A stretch of DNA of 64,000 bases from Pogona vitticeps (taxonomy: Eukaryota > Chordata > Lepidosauria > Squamata > Agamidae), in the NCBI RefSeq assembly GCF_051106095.1, contig NC_135783.1, positions 329,976,322 through 330,040,321 on the forward strand, given 5' to 3'. The notes beneath the pieces are model-generated. The model did not search any database and had not been told where the DNA came from. It saw only the letters and a program-made list of their open reading frames with translations. The first letter of the stretch is position 1. Every line of letters starts with the position of its first letter. The position numbers and the translations under genes are program-made. Of the stretch, positions 1-11,828 are shown one piece after another.

Positions 1-318
1 TTCCCCTTGACATTTAGTCCAGTCGTGCCCGACTCTAGGGGGTGGTGCTCATCCCCATTTCCAAGCTGTAGAACCAGCATTTGTCTGAATACAGTTTCTA
101 TGGTCACGTGGCCAGCGCAGACATGGAATGCCGTTACCTTCCCACCAAGGTGGTACCTATTTATCTACTTGTATTTGCATGCTTTCTAACTGCTAGGTTG
201 GCAGGAGCTGGACAAGCAACGGGAGCTCACTCCATCATGTGGATCCGATCTTAGGACGGCTGGTCTTTTTATTTTGTAGCACAGAGGCTTCTGTGGTTTA
301 ACCCACAGCTCCACCATG
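1..318 (-). repeat. tRNA-derived squamate SINE, minus strand
   Basis: Read on the minus strand the copy begins near 318 with the tRNA-like head (GGTTTAACCCACAG read on the + strand) and runs to the BovB-like tail at the window edge (CTTGACATTTAGTCCAGTCG on +). The internal phrase AACTGCTAGGTTGGCAGGAG at about 190-212 is one I know from a widespread squamate SINE. The copy is diverged and may continue left of the window. It lies in the last TDP1 intron. Confidence 0.7.
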
Positions 319-2403
319 CCTCTTGTGTTTGCTGGGGACATCCCCAAATGCTAAGAAAGGCATGTCAAGATGCGACAGTGTTGAGAACATTTTATCATCA
401 TGGAGTTTATCTGTGTCCACATACAATGTGCAAGTGTTCTTTTGCTTTCAGGGGTGGCCAGCAGCAGCTCCTGTGGCCCAGCAATTAGAAGGTCTGGTGT
501 AAAGCTTAGAAGCTTTGTGGTTTGAAAGGTTTGAATTCTGCTTGATTGCTAGTCCTTCTGCAGAACTAATGCTAATCAGAATTTCAACCCTGTGCATAGT
601 TTTTGGCTCTCAGTGAGACAGATTCAGACAAGTCTCTTTTAAAGTGTGTCTCCCCCCCCCCCCCCCGGCTCCAGCTGACATGTGCCTTCTCCTTGCAACA
701 TCAGTTACATCAGTTCTAAAATTCCTGATGGATGCTGGTCTCTTGCATTCCACCTCAGAATACGTGTTGAGAGGTGTTCTGAGAAGGCACTGTAACTCCT
801 CTACTTGCCTTTCCTCTGCTTATTGTTTGCCTTGGTTGTCTGATGTTGTATAATTTGCTCTATATGCCTTATAGGTCATTTTGACAAGTTCTCCCATCAA
901 GGACATTTCCCATTTGTACTGCCATAGCTTTCATGAAATTAGGGAAGGGGCCATGACTTCATGCACCAGGATAGGATATATTAGACCTCCAGAGTTGCAT
1001 CTTTTTGCAAAAAGATTAAGGAAAAGGCTGTGTGGTTCCTATGATTAAACAAATGTAAGAGTGGGTGATACCTTTTATTGACCACTAAAAATAAAACAAA
1101 TTGCAAGCTTTTATAGGAAAAAAATCATTTTTTCAGGCTTAGTACAATCCCCTTCATGAAAAATTATACACAGACGTCCAAAGACTGATGGTGCATGTCT
1201 ATGAGAGTTGATGTCAGTACTCTCGAGGCTGCAGTCTCAAGGCTCTCTGCCTCATGTTTTAGAATTTTTACACCCCTCTCTTAGGACCGGGAGCTGCCAG
1301 TTGGTCTGTGATTACCCCCACATACACATTCCCACATTGCCTGCTTTGAAACTAAAACCAAAAAGAAATGGTAGTGAACCTTCTGCTTGAGACAAGCTGC
1401 AGTTCACAATCCTGTTGGAGCAAACAGTATCATTCTTAATGAACTCAAGTTGAGCAGTCTTCCATTTCCTGGAAGTCTTTATGAAAGAAGCTGACTCACA
1501 TTTTCTGCTAGGCAGCATATAATATTGTAACTCTATCAGTTCAGAAATTTATCTGTCACGGCTTTCCATCTCTAAATCGTTGCAAATTGCTGCATTTGTA
1601 GGAGACATAATTTCTTAGCTTCCTATTATGTGCATTTGAGTTTTTCTTTTTTCCTACAGGGAGAACAGTGCTCTATTCGGTCTGAAATAATAAAATGTCA
1701 CTTTATTCACTGTGGTGTAGATTAATATACTTAAGATGAAATGATGTGTCAATTTTGCAAGCAACGATTAGCAGCTTGGTTAGAGAAAGCAGGGAAATGT
1801 GAAGGATTGCTGCTACTGCTGCTTCAGTTGGATTTAATATGTCTTCATATGCATTAAAATGCTGGTAGTAGATAGTTTTTCAAAGACTGGTACATGGAAA
1901 TGTAAGAACCTTGAGATACTTTTCAGTGAAATACTTACAAGCTTTCCTTTTCCCTACTGTTTTTCTGGTTTCCAGCAAAAAAAAAAAAAAAAAAAAAAAA
2001 AAGGTTCATGCAGCTGTCAAAGAGCCACAGGGTTCTGTACCATGAAATGTCCCAAGGAACCTGAAGTATAAAATCTTAGCAAAACATAATGTTCTCAATG
2101 TGAGATGTATCTTTGACAGCTCTTTAGGAGATGACAAAAAGGTAGCTAGAATGCTGGCCAAATTGACAAGGGAAAGAGAATTGTATTGTGCCTCAGTATA
2201 CTCTATACCTCTTAGAAAAATATGAATTAAAGATATGGGCAAAGTGTCAATTATTCAGTAAACATATAGGCCAAAGTCCTATTGGGTTTTGCAAAAGGTT
2301 TGTGTAACGTGCTGCAGCAAAGTGCTAGAACATGTCTCGATCACGAGCCCACTTGTGCAGTCGAGATGTTTCCCAGCAGCAGGAGTCAGGCTAGTGGTGA
2401 ATT
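319..2403. other. TDP1 intron, no recognised gene
   Basis: I see no exon here. I looked for the penultimate TDP1 exon (a block ending in ELYGSK before a donor) and could not find it, so it probably lies left of the window. Simple runs are a C-tract at about 650-666 and a 20+ base A-tract at about 1978-2002. Confidence 0.5.
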
Positions 2404-2411
2404 GTTTAGTG

Positions 2412-2549
2412 CAGTGGTTCTTAACCTTGGGTTACTCGAGTGTTTTTGGACTGCAACTTCCAGAAGCCTTCACCACCAGCTGTGCTGACTGGGGTTTCTG
2501 GGAGTTGCAGTTCAAAAACACCTGAGTAACCCAAGGTTAAGAACCACTG
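2412..2549. mobile_element. hAT-type palindromic MITE, copy 1
   Basis: The termini are CAGTGGTTCTTAACCTTGGG and its inverse CCCAAGGTTAAGAACCACTG. The interior is also largely self-complementary, around CTGGGAGTTGCAGT. Flanking 8-mers are GTTTAGTG (2404-2411) and GTCTAGTG (2550-2557), a one-mismatch 8-bp target duplication typical of hAT elements. There is no coding capacity. It abuts a second MITE through a shared 8-mer. Confidence 0.85.
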
Positions 2550-2557
2550 GTCTAGTG

Positions 2558-2693
2558 CAGTGGTCCCCTACCTTGGGCCTCCAGATGTTCTTGGACTGCA
2601 ACTCCCAGAAGCCTTTATCATCACCTCTCTTGGCAAAGATTTCGGGGAACTGAAGTCCAAGAACATCGGGAAGCCCAAGGTTGGGGAACACTG
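2558..2693. mobile_element. hAT-type palindromic MITE, copy 2
   Basis: The termini are CAGTGGTCCCCTACCTTGGG and CCCAAGGTTGGGGAACACTG. GTCTAGTG occurs exactly on both sides (2550-2557 and 2694-2701). It is related to, but a different subfamily from, the MITE on its left, with which it shares a target copy. Confidence 0.85.
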
Positions 2694-2701
2694 GTCTAGT
2701 G

Positions 2702-3694
2702 CCATTCACAAAATACTTTACAAATTCTGGCATTCTGCATTTGCTTAGAGGGGAGTGCCCAGCCCCACCTTCCTCTCTTAATACTGCCTCCATGGCTCCA
2801 GTGTCAAGTCTGAACAGGAAAGGCACCTGCCCATATATAAGCTGAACTAGATGGCACAAAGGCTGGAGAATCCGAGTTACTTGCTCACCTGTAGAGATGG
2901 TAGGCAAGCAGGAACCTCCCAGCGGTTCCTCAGATCTCTTAGACTCAGTGCTAAAACTGCAAGAAAAGGAGAATGGCAGAGCTAGCTCTTTCTCCTTGAG
3001 CACACTTAGAACTCTGTTACTTCCTGAATAAACCTACAGTTGTGCTGCAAAGAAAGCTTCCCTTTTGTGGTGCTAATCATAGGAATGTGGCAAGCTGCTG
3101 ATGAAGAAGAATAAATGGTCTCTTTGTCCATCTGCAGTGGAGCTATAAAGCCATGCCCACTCTTTCCTGCTGCTCAGCTGTTTCCTGCCTGTAGGACAAT
3201 CATGAGGAGGAGGTTCAAAAAAAAATTTTTTTTTAACTTCACCTTGATGATAAGCAGTAAAAGAGTATAAGAGCATTTGCAGAGGAGTTTCTGGGAAGAG
3301 AGATCTGTAAGCCTGGTAGGGGAGCAGCACAAGTCTGTTGGAGAAATTTTCCTTGCCCTTGATGTACCCTTGTTACGGGGATACAAAACTGTAATAATTG
3401 TCAGCTGGACCTTATCTACAGAATCTGAATAAGTTAAAGAATTTGCAATCAGAGCACTCACAAGTGCCTATGAACATTTACCATATTCACACCTCTGCAC
3501 GGAAGACAAAATAGTTCTGTGAAGCTCATTGTTGCTGCAGTCTTCTGTCTGTTGAAACTGCAGCACCTGTAACTGCTGACACCATCTCTTGGTGTTAGTA
3601 AAACCGGGCCCTGTTAGCTCAGAAACTGCCTTTCAGTGGCCCAGGCAAGTTGATTCTTTCATTTGACTCAGTTAGTATGCAATTGGTTCAGTTG
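2702..3694. other. TDP1 intron, nothing recognised
   Basis: AT-rich intron sequence without recognisable exon, RNA gene or clear repeat family. Confidence 0.4.
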
Positions 3695-3942
3695 AAAAGG
3701 AGCCTCATGGTGCAGTAGTTAAACTGCAGTATTGCCGTCAAGACTCTGCTCGTGACCTGAATTTAATCCTCAGCCAGCTCAAGGTCAACTCAGCCTCCCA
3801 TCCTTCCAAGGTTGGTAAATTGGGTACCCAGGTTCCTGGAGGAGGGAGCAATGTATGAACTGCATAATTAAATTGGAAACTCCTTGGAGAATTCTCTAAG
3901 TGCTATGGTGCAGTATATAAATGGCACACTTTATACACAGGC
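3695..3942 (+). repeat. tRNA-derived SINE with GTATATAA tail
   Basis: The head GCCTCATGGTGCAGTAGTTA resembles a tRNA A box. The central CAAGGTTGGTAAATTGGGTA and the end AGTGCTATGGTGCAGTATAT match a SINE layout common in squamates and turtles. No family name is assigned. The copy is moderately diverged. Confidence 0.65.
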
Positions 3943-4349
3943 CTATTAAGTATCATCTTGAATGTCCACAGTATCATGGATGATTCAGCTTCTTAATAAT
4001 ATAGCATTTAAGTTAATAACCTTTAAAAAATCAACATGGACCACTGTTTGATCATATGTTTGGTAGAGTACATTGAGACTACCTTGTCACAGGTTTCTAT
4101 GCCACCTATGAATTTGCTTGCTCCCTCTTTCAAAATGCACATGTGTTCTTTGTCCTTTCCTGTCTTACACATACCCTTCTCTCCAAAATGGCAAGATTCT
4201 TTCTAATGTCTTAGGCTTGATACATGTGTTGATCTTGGGAAGTCTCTTCTGTCCCCTTTTGAAGCTTTCAAAGGCTTCCCTAGGGTTTAATTTTTCACTT
4301 CGCTTTTCCTTGTATCTTTCGTGTGATATTGCCCCTTCTCTCATTGCAG

Positions 4350-4423
4350 ATCGCCCGTGGATTTGGAATATTCCCTACACTAGAGCTCCAGATACACACG
4401 GAAATATGTGGGTTCCTAAATGA
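4350..4423 (+). CDS. TDP1: TDP1 terminal coding exon (tyrosyl-DNA phosphodiesterase 1)
   Basis: TDP1 is a nuclear and mitochondrial repair enzyme that hydrolyses the bond between a topoisomerase I tyrosine and a DNA 3' end. Only the last 24 codons are here. After a pyrimidine-rich tract and acceptor AG (4348-4349) the frame reads [20 protein letters not shown], then VPK and TGA at 4421-4423. From memory the human protein ends [20 protein letters not shown] then VPS, so only a few residues differ. The first two bases complete a codon split with the previous exon, an Asp in human. The catalytic HKD motifs lie in upstream exons outside or unrecognised in the window. Placement upstream of KCNK13 on the same strand matches mammalian gene order and supports the call. 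Confidence 0.93.
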
Positions 4424-4775
4424 ACAGCAAAAATTCACCTTGAAACTTCAGCATCTTTATTTCTGAGCCCATTCATGTACCTGAGAGAATTGATGGTTTT
4501 AATAATGTAGTTTTTTACACATTTAAAACCTCTATACAAAATAAAGTACTAATTTTTTTTAATTGACATAATTTTTGGAGAAGATAATTGCCATGAAGCT
4601 TAACATTATATTTATAAACCTCAGTACTCAATGGAAGTGGTGCTATCAATTATGTTCTAGTGCTATCTTTCCCTTGAACCTGATCATTGCTCATTTTGTT
4701 TGTTTTCAGTCAGAACAGCAGCTGTGGGAAAAGACAAAGTTGTATAGAGTTGAAATAAAGTTGAATCATAGGTCT
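4424..4775 (+). terminator. TDP1: TDP1 3' UTR with two polyadenylation signals
   Basis: After the stop codon come AATAAA at 4540-4545, followed by a T-rich stretch, and a second AATAAA at 4754-4759. Either could end the transcript. The exact cleavage site is inferred, not visible. Confidence 0.6.
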
Positions 4776-5094
4776 CAATGAATTCATCTCATTCTTTTCT
4801 AATGGTTCTCCCTTTTATTAGCAAAGACATTTCCCACAAATGTTGGTAGTGGTTGTAATGATTTTCAGTTGGGGGGAAACTTCATGTTCATCATTAAAAA
4901 AAAATTAAGTCTATAAAATGGAATTCCTGTTAAAAGCAGCCTGTTAAAAACTGGCTAGCCGTGGAAGAATCAATCCTGATGGATCACTAGTGTCTCCCTG
5001 AATGGTGATGTTGCAGGTAGGAAAAATGCATGTAGAATTTGCATTATCTTCAAGTTGTGCTACACAGTTTCTTTATTTTATTAGTTTTATTTAT

Positions 5095-5985
5095 AGGCCA
5101 CATTTCTCCCAACAAGGGACCTAAAGCGGCTCACAACATTAAAATTCACACAATTTTAAAAACAGTAAGTTAAATATTATACAGTGGTGCCTCGCAAGAC
5201 GAGCACTCCGTTTTACGACGAAATTGCATTACGACAAAATTTTTGCGATTGCAAAACAATGTTTCCTATTGGGGAATTGATCGGTTCCCTGGTTCGGGAA
5301 CAGGTTCTCGCAAAACGACGATTTTCCTACAGCTGATCGGTGGTTTCAAAATGGCCACCGGGTTAAAAAAATGGCCACTCGCTGTTTTCTGGGACGGATT
5401 CCTCGCTGCCCGGGCAGCGAAAATGGCCGCGCTATGGAGGATATTCGCTGGACGGTGAGTTTCAAGCCTATAGGAACGCATTAATTGGGTTTTAATGCGT
5501 TTCTGTGGGCTTTTTAATTTCACTTTACGATGTTTTCGTTCTACAGCGATTTCACTGGAACGAATTAACAGGCACCACTGCGAGGCACCACTGTAATATA
5601 AATTAAACAATATATGATTTAAAATACAATTAAAGGATTAAAACTTAAAAACATTAAAATTATCTGCTAAAATGGGGTTCAGGTATTCAGTTTTAACTGT
5701 TAAAAGCCTGCCTGAAGAGATGGGTCTTTAGCTTTTTTTTTTTGGAAGAATAACAGGGAAGGGGTCATCCTGATCTCCCAAGGGAGAGCATTGCATAGCC
5801 TGGGAGCTGCCACCGAGGAGGCCCTCTCCCGTGTGCCCATCAGCCGTGCTTGTGCTGGCAATAGGACCGAGAGAGGAGTCTCCTCTGCTGATCTTAATCG
5901 CTGAGAAGGCACATACGGGGAGATACGGCCCTTCAGGTAGCCTGGACCCAAGCTGTATAGGGCTTGGATATTCACCATGCAACTG
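5095..5985 (-). mobile_element. L2-like LINE 3' part, split by a Tigger MITE
   Basis: Read on the minus strand, 5985-5700 gives a C-terminal LINE peptide with LGPGYLKGRISPYVPSQRLR and AAPRLCNALPWEIR, the familiar end of L2-type ORF2 proteins. This is followed by the AT-rich 3' UTR and a part reading GAGCCGCTTTAGGTCCCTTG (minus) near 5118-5137. A TA-flanked MITE (5182-5593) sits inside the 3' UTR, so the LINE is the older of the two. Confidence 0.75.
5182..5593. mobile_element. Tigger/pogo-like MITE, family A
   Basis: The terminal inverted repeats are CAGTGGTGCCTCGC and GCGAGGCACCACTG with TA duplications at 5180-5181 and 5594-5595. There is no transposase. The right end carries an extra partial terminal repeat (GGCACCACT at about 5571-5579). 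The interior contains three ATGGCC blocks (near 5353, 5381 and 5423). Confidence 0.88.
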
Positions 5986-6061
5986 TTTCATATTGTCAGC
6001 TTACAGTAATTGGAAGTTTGAACATAAATGGTCGTCAGTTACATAAAAAATGCACCAGATG

Positions 6062-6560
6062 AACACATTAATGGCAGGTTTATTTATTTATATATTTATT
6101 TATTTATTAAATTTATATGCCGCCCACACTACCCAGAGGTCTCTGGGCGGCTTACAATAATTAAAATTCAATACAGTAAAAGATAAAATAATTAAAATAC
6201 AATTAAGATACAATTAAAATTGCCATCAGACCCACAGCTAATATTATTTCAATTAAAAGCCTTCTGGAACAGGAAGGTTTTGACCTGGCGCCGAAATGTC
6301 ATCAGCGTCGGCGCCAGATGAATCTCAGTCGGGAGGGCATTCTATAGTCTGGGGGCAACTGCCGAAAAGGCCCTTTGTCTACAAGCCATCCCTCTTACCT
6401 CCTTAAGGGACGGCTCTTTCAAAAGGGCCCCCTGGCTAGATCTTAACTGCCAGGTAGGTTCATATGGAAGGAGGCGGTCCTTCAGGTATCCAGGGCCCAA
6501 GCCGTTTAGGTTTATGATATACCTCAATGATAGTGATCTTTTTAGATTCTTGGGTATCAC
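6062..6560 (-). mobile_element. L2-like LINE 3' fragment, minus strand
   Basis: The minus strand encodes LNGLGPGYLKDRLLPYEPTW and RAFSAVAPRL, followed by the 3' UTR block GCCGCCCAGAGACCTCTGGG (minus) and a TTTA-rich tail at 6068-6115. It is the same family as the copy at 5095-5985. Confidence 0.78.
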
Positions 6561-7892
6561 TCATCCAGTGCTCATTCATATCCCACTGAAATCAGTAAGA
6601 ATTGTGAGTAAATATGTTTGCAGTTGCACTGTTTGCTGACAGATGTTTTAGTACTGTAATAAAATTAACAGCTTTTGGTTCCTAAGCAATAGTTGATAAT
6701 TTTTATTAATTCACTATACACGGCAGATGACTCATCAACAGAGAAATGTGTTTATTAAATCAGAGATAATAGAAATGAGATGAACCCTAAACTTTGTTTT
6801 CAATGTTACTTTAAAAATATTCTAAAAGTTTTTCTGAAGCCTTGTTCTTGTGACTACTCAACCAGGTGTCTCACTGATTTCAGTAGGATTTAACTGAATT
6901 AAGTGGATTATAGTCCTAGATTGGAGGGTCTAAGATTGCAACTTTCCTTTCCAGTAAATCCATTGTTCCATATGATCCAGCAGAGAAATACTTAATCTCC
7001 AAGGTAATCTTTTCATGTCAAGCCAGACTAGTATTTATAAGCAGAAACCAAAGAGCTTAGAAGAAAGATGCAAAGTCATATGATAATACTAACTCAGTGC
7101 ATGTACAGAGTGCAAATCCAAAACAAATACGATACCTTCACTTCATTGCATTTGCCTTACACTGCTAGGTTAAGATATTTATAATGTGCTTTTTTTGTAA
7201 ATACAATTGCTACTTTCAAACTGATCCAAGTGAATGTTTAGGAAGCAGAAACCTAAGGAGATAGAAGAGTGATGCAGACCAGTGACAAAGGTTTGTGATA
7301 AGTTCTGAGAATTTAGGACAACCAGTCTTCTCCAGCCCGAGTTCCCAGACATTCCCAAGCCAATAACAACTCTGTTATGGGATTTGTCCATCTGGAGAAA
7401 AGTACCAACTTTTGAAGTAGCCAGTAACAAATACGCCATTAGGCTTAAGTGGTGACAACTCACAAACCATAGTTCACTAGTTTGAATATGACACCCCATA
7501 ATTTTCTGTTACAAAAATAGATTTATACTTAGGATACAGGGAGGAAACAAGAGAACATGAACCTATGTATCCCTCATGTAATCTGACATTACATACTAAC
7601 CAGTCAGTACAACTAGTTGCAACCTTCACTGAGTTTATATTAAGAACAATGGCTTTGTCCTAGAGTTACAGATGCCATGAATGTTACATAAACCATAGAG
7701 GTAATAATGGTGAATGTGAAACAAGGACCTAAATCCAGTTTAGTCCTGATTACTGTGGACCCATTGAATCAATGCAATTTACTTTCAATGGGTCTATCCT
7801 TGATGGGATTTGCTGTTGGATTTAGGGACAGTTGATAACCCATCTAATATTTTAAAATCCGGGGAAAGGTTCTAGTAAAACCAGTTGGCGTT
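6561..7892. other. Intergenic stretch with one small palindromic repeat
   Basis: No gene is seen. At about 7727-7826 the ends CCTAAATCCAG and TTGGATTTAG are inverted around a centre with ACCCATTGAA and TTCAATGGGT, suggesting a roughly 100-bp MITE. A related scrap may lie near 6880-6930. Confidence 0.45.
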
Positions 7893-9490
7893 AAGAATAT
7901 AAGAGCCCTGCTGGATCAGGCCAAGGGCCCATCTAGTCCAGCTTCCTGTATCTCACAGTGGCCCCACCAGATGCCTTTGGGAGCACTCAAGACAACTAGA
8001 TAACCTGTCTACTGATACCACTTCCTTGCATCTGGCATTTTGAAGTACCTTTGTTTTAAGCCTGGATATTATAAATCCTCATCATGGCTTGTAACCTGTG
8101 ATTGACTTTTCCTACAGAAATCTGACCAATCCCCCTATAAAGGCATCTAGGCCAGAAGCCATCACCACATCCTGTGGCAAGGAGTTCCACAGACTAACAA
8201 CACGCCGGGTCAAGAAATATTTTCTTTTGTCCTCACTCTAACACTCAATTGGAGTGGATGTCACCTGGTTCTGGTATTGCGTGAGAGGGAAAAGAGGTTT
8301 CCATTATCCACTTTATCCATCCCCTGCATAATTTTATACATCTCAATCATGTCCCCCTGGCGCCTTTTCTCTAAAGAGCCCCAAACGCTGTAGCCTTTCC
8401 TCATAAGGGAGGTGCCCCAGTCCAGTCATAATTTTAGTCGCTCTTCTGCACCTTTTCCAGTTCCACTATGTCTTTTTTGAGGTGCGTCAACCAAAACTGT
8501 ACACAGTACTCCAGGTGCTGCCTTACCATCATTTTGTACAATGGCATTATGTTGGCTGTTTTATTTTCAGTCCCCTTTTTATTGATACCTAGCATGGAAT
8601 TGGCATTCTTCACTGCTGCTGCATACTGGGTTGACTTTCATCAAGCTGTCCACCAGCATACCAAGATCTCTTTCCGGATCCATCACGGACAGCACAGAAG
8701 CCATCAGCTGATCAATAAAGTTTTGATTTTTTGCCCCTATGTGCATTACTTTATATTTTCATGTATTGAAACACATTTGCCATTTTGCCACCCATTCTCC
8801 CAGTTTGGAGAGATCCTTCTGGAGCTCTTCACAATCCCTTCTGGTCTTCACCACCCGGAAAAGTTGTGTGTCCCTGCTCCCCCCTCCTTTGGCGTGACAT
8901 GTGCTATCCTCCAGTCCTCTGGCACTGTGGCCATTTTAAGGGACAAGTTGTATATTTTAGTTAAGAGATCAGCAACTTCATTCCTCAGTTCCTTAATAAC
9001 CCTTGGGCAGATGCTATCTGGGCCCGGTGACTTATTGATCTTCAAATTATCAATTTGATCTAAAACATCCTCTCTTTTACCAGTATCTGATTTAATTCAT
9101 TAGTCAGGTGGGGCCATTTGGGCAGTAGAATCTGCCCAAGGTCTTCCGTTGTGAAGACAAGATGCGAAGAACTCATTAATTTCTCTACAATCTCCAAGTC
9201 GCCCTTTACCTCCCCTTTACCTCCCTCACCATCCAGAGGGCAAAGCACTTCTTAGGCAGGTTTTCTGCTTCTATAATATTTAAAGAAGCTTTTATTATTC
9301 TCCTTTCTATTGCTGGCTTTCTTTGTGTTCCGTATCATCTTCTTTCATTTATTTTGCTAGAGTTTGTATTTCTTTTTATTTTCCTCATTTGGGAAGGATT
9401 TCCATTTATGACATGACCCCTCCCTGCCCTTTAAAGCCTCTCTAACTCCGCTCATTAACCATGCCAGCACCCTCTTGGACTTAGTTGAGG
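7893..9490 (-). mobile_element. CR1/L3-like LINE, minus strand
   Basis: The minus strand at 9045-8848 encodes reverse-transcriptase fingers sequence INKSPGPDSICPRVIKELRN and VPEDWRIAHVTP, a CR1/L3-group motif. The 3' part, reading towards 7893, carries AAGCTGGACTAGATGGGCCC and CCTGATCCAGCAGGGCTCTT (minus), the known 3' end of this squamate/turtle LINE. The copy is degraded and 5'-truncated. A long antisense frame on the + strand here (8468-9058) is not a gene. Confidence 0.82.
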
Positions 9491-9942
9491 TAATGTTGTG
9501 ATCCAAAGTACACAATTTACTTTTGTTGCAGTAATTACAGAGCTGAGTCAGTACATGTTGTCCTGCCTAAGGATGAAGCACAAAATAATCCATACCTCCC
9601 CACTCAAAGTCAAGCTTTAACAACCCTAATTTATCCCCCTCCCAATACCAGCCAAATTCAGAAGGCCTTAGATATTTTTGTTTTTATACATACTTGAGAG
9701 CAAGCTGCATTTAGGAAGATTATTTGAAGCCAATTTGCAGTTGGAAATGAAAATTTGCAATGTCTTCTGAATTTTAGCTGTAGTTAATTGCTAGCAAAAT
9801 GAAAAACGTCAGAGGTAAAATACATATTCATGCCATTCAGAAAATTGTAGGGCTTCTGTTCCAAATAGCTCAAGTATATGGCATGTGCCCCAACACTTGT
9901 TGGTGATTTTTGAAAGCTGGTCTTTTTAGACAGTGCTAATAT

Positions 9943-10045
9943 TTTGTTGTTGTTGTTCTATGCCGTTAAGTCGGAACCAACTTATAGTGACTCTAGTAGA
10001 GTATTCTACTAAATAAGATTTAAAGAGAGGGTTTATTACTGAAGC
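9943..10045 (-). repeat. Sauria-type SINE 3' end
   Basis: TTGTTGTTGTTCTATGCCGT then AAGTCGGAACCAACTTATAG (+ strand) is the reversed BovB-like tail of Sauria SINEs. Only the 3' end is present. Confidence 0.65.
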
Positions 10046-11828
10046 ACACCAAAGAATTTCAGAACAAGATCAGTCTGTGGTTTGGCTGTGTGGATCATGA
10101 GAAACTATGATCTGTACTGAAAGAAATGTGTGTGCCTCAGTGCTTGATTGTCCTGATGCTCAACCTGTATTGTGGACAAGAAGCTACTGTTAGGAAAAAA
10201 TATGGAGAGACAGAATTTTATCCTATAGGCAAAGGTGTCAGACAAGGGTGCATTTTATCCTCTTATCTGTTCAATCCATGGAGAACATTATAAGCGAAAA
10301 CTGGAGTAGACTCAAAAGGAATGAAAACTGGTGGAAGAAACATCAATAATTAAAGATATGGAGATGGCACCACCTTACTGCCAGAAAGCAGCAATGACTC
10401 GAAATGACTTAGAGAGGTAGAAGAAGTTCCAAAGCAGGGCTGCAGTCAAACATTACGAAGACAAAAATCATGACTACAGAAGAACTACACAACGTTAACA
10501 TTGACAATGAAGAAAACGAAATAGAAATGTTGTGTATCTTAGTTCAATCTTGAAGCCAAATGGAGAACAAAGCCAAGAGGTCAGAAGAAGATTGAGACTT
10601 GGACGCACAGCAATGAAGGAACTAAAAAAGATCATAAAGTGTAAGGATGTGCCACTGGAGGCCAAGACCAAGATCATCCAGTCTTGTACTTCCAATCACC
10701 AAGTACAGTGGTGGTCTCCACTTACAGCCATAATCCATTCCAGAAGATGGATGTAACTCAAAATGGTCGTAAGTCGAAGCACCATTTCCCATAGGAATAC
10801 ATTGAAATGCAATTAATCCGTTCTGGCCGAAAGAAAAAAAATCACACAAAAAAAATCACTGCAAGACTCATTGGAAATGCAATTAATCTCTTCAGCCGAA
10901 GGGGGTGGGGGGAAGAAAAGCAATCAAGCGTGCAAGACCCACTGAAAATGCACAGAAAACAAACGGAGCAGATCTGAAATGCACAGAGCACAAAGGTGGC
11001 AGGTCGGAAATGCAAAGCAAACAAAGGAAAAAGCAAGGGAAGCATGCAGGACCCATCGGAAATGGGGGAAAATACCTAAAAAGCAACCAACTAACCCCAG
11101 ACCCATCGGAAATGGGGGGCGGGAGTTTAAAAAACACAACCCCTCAAGACTCATCAAAATCAGGGGGGGAACCCCCAAAAGCAACCAAACTCCCCAAGAC
11201 CCATCGGAAATGGAAAAAAACGCTCCAAAAAGCAACAAAAAACCCCAAGACCCATCGGAAATGGGGGGAAACCAAAATTTTATTTACTTTATTTATATCC
11301 CGACTATCTAGTCGGCTAAGACCACTCTAGGCGGCTAAAAACAAACAAACCCCCCAAGACCCATCACCGCACAGAAATATAACGCCCCTAGCTCAAAACA
11401 CACTGCAAAAACACTTAGAACAGTTTTTTAAAAAGCAGAAAACAGCACCTTACCTTACAAGGCAGCCCAAAGCCTCCCTGCAAACACATAAACACACACA
11501 CACACTCAGAAACAGAAGGAGGCAGTCTCAAGCCTCCTCTTATGTACACTCTCTAAGTACTGGGGTGAAAGAGCTACAAAGAAGCAGCCTCGTCGGCCAC
11601 ATACAGTTAGAAATTTGAATTTCCTGCTTTTTCCCTTGCCTTTTTCTGTTTGCAGGTAGAAGCAAAATTTTGCGGCCGGAGATGTTCGTAACTCAAAATG
11701 GTTGTAAGTAGGGACGTTCGTAAGTTGAGGCACCACTGTATGGGTGTGAAAATTGGACAGTTAGGAAAGCTGACAAAGAAAAAATGATTTTTTTAAAATG
11801 TGGTGTTGAGCTGATTTGCAGTATAATA
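10046..11828 (+). mobile_element. Old RTE-clade LINE fragment, split by a Tigger-like element
   Basis: The + strand shows a decayed RTE reverse transcriptase. GTGTCAGACAAGGGTGCATT (about 10227) codes VRQGCI. A later segment reads SSILKPNGEQSQEVRRRLRL followed by LGRTAMKELKKI, and after the insertion GCEN/WT-like sequence resumes at about 11741-11800. The insert 10706-11738 lies in the conserved region before the C-terminal motif, flanked by TA. The copy has many stops and is older than the BovB copies in the window. Confidence 0.7.
10706..11738. mobile_element. Tigger/pogo-like element, family B, with minisatellite interior
   Basis: The left end CAGTGGTGGTCTCCACTTAC and right end GTAAGTTGAGGCACCACTG are diverged inverted repeats with TA at 10704-10705 and 11739-11740. 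Near the left end is the core TTTCCCATAGGAATACATTG shared with other families. The interior (about 10860-11370) has repeated units around AGACCCATCGGAAATGGGGG and a short L2-type 3' end at about 11277-11335. No transposase is recognised. Confidence 0.82.

Noticed and set aside
1-4349. Penultimate TDP1 exon
   Set aside because: I searched for coding similar to the block ending ELYGSKD before a donor and found nothing convincing, so none is reported.
8468-9058. 196-codon open frame on the + strand
   Set aside because: It is antisense to a CR1/L3-like LINE whose RT motifs read on the minus strand; it matches no protein I know.
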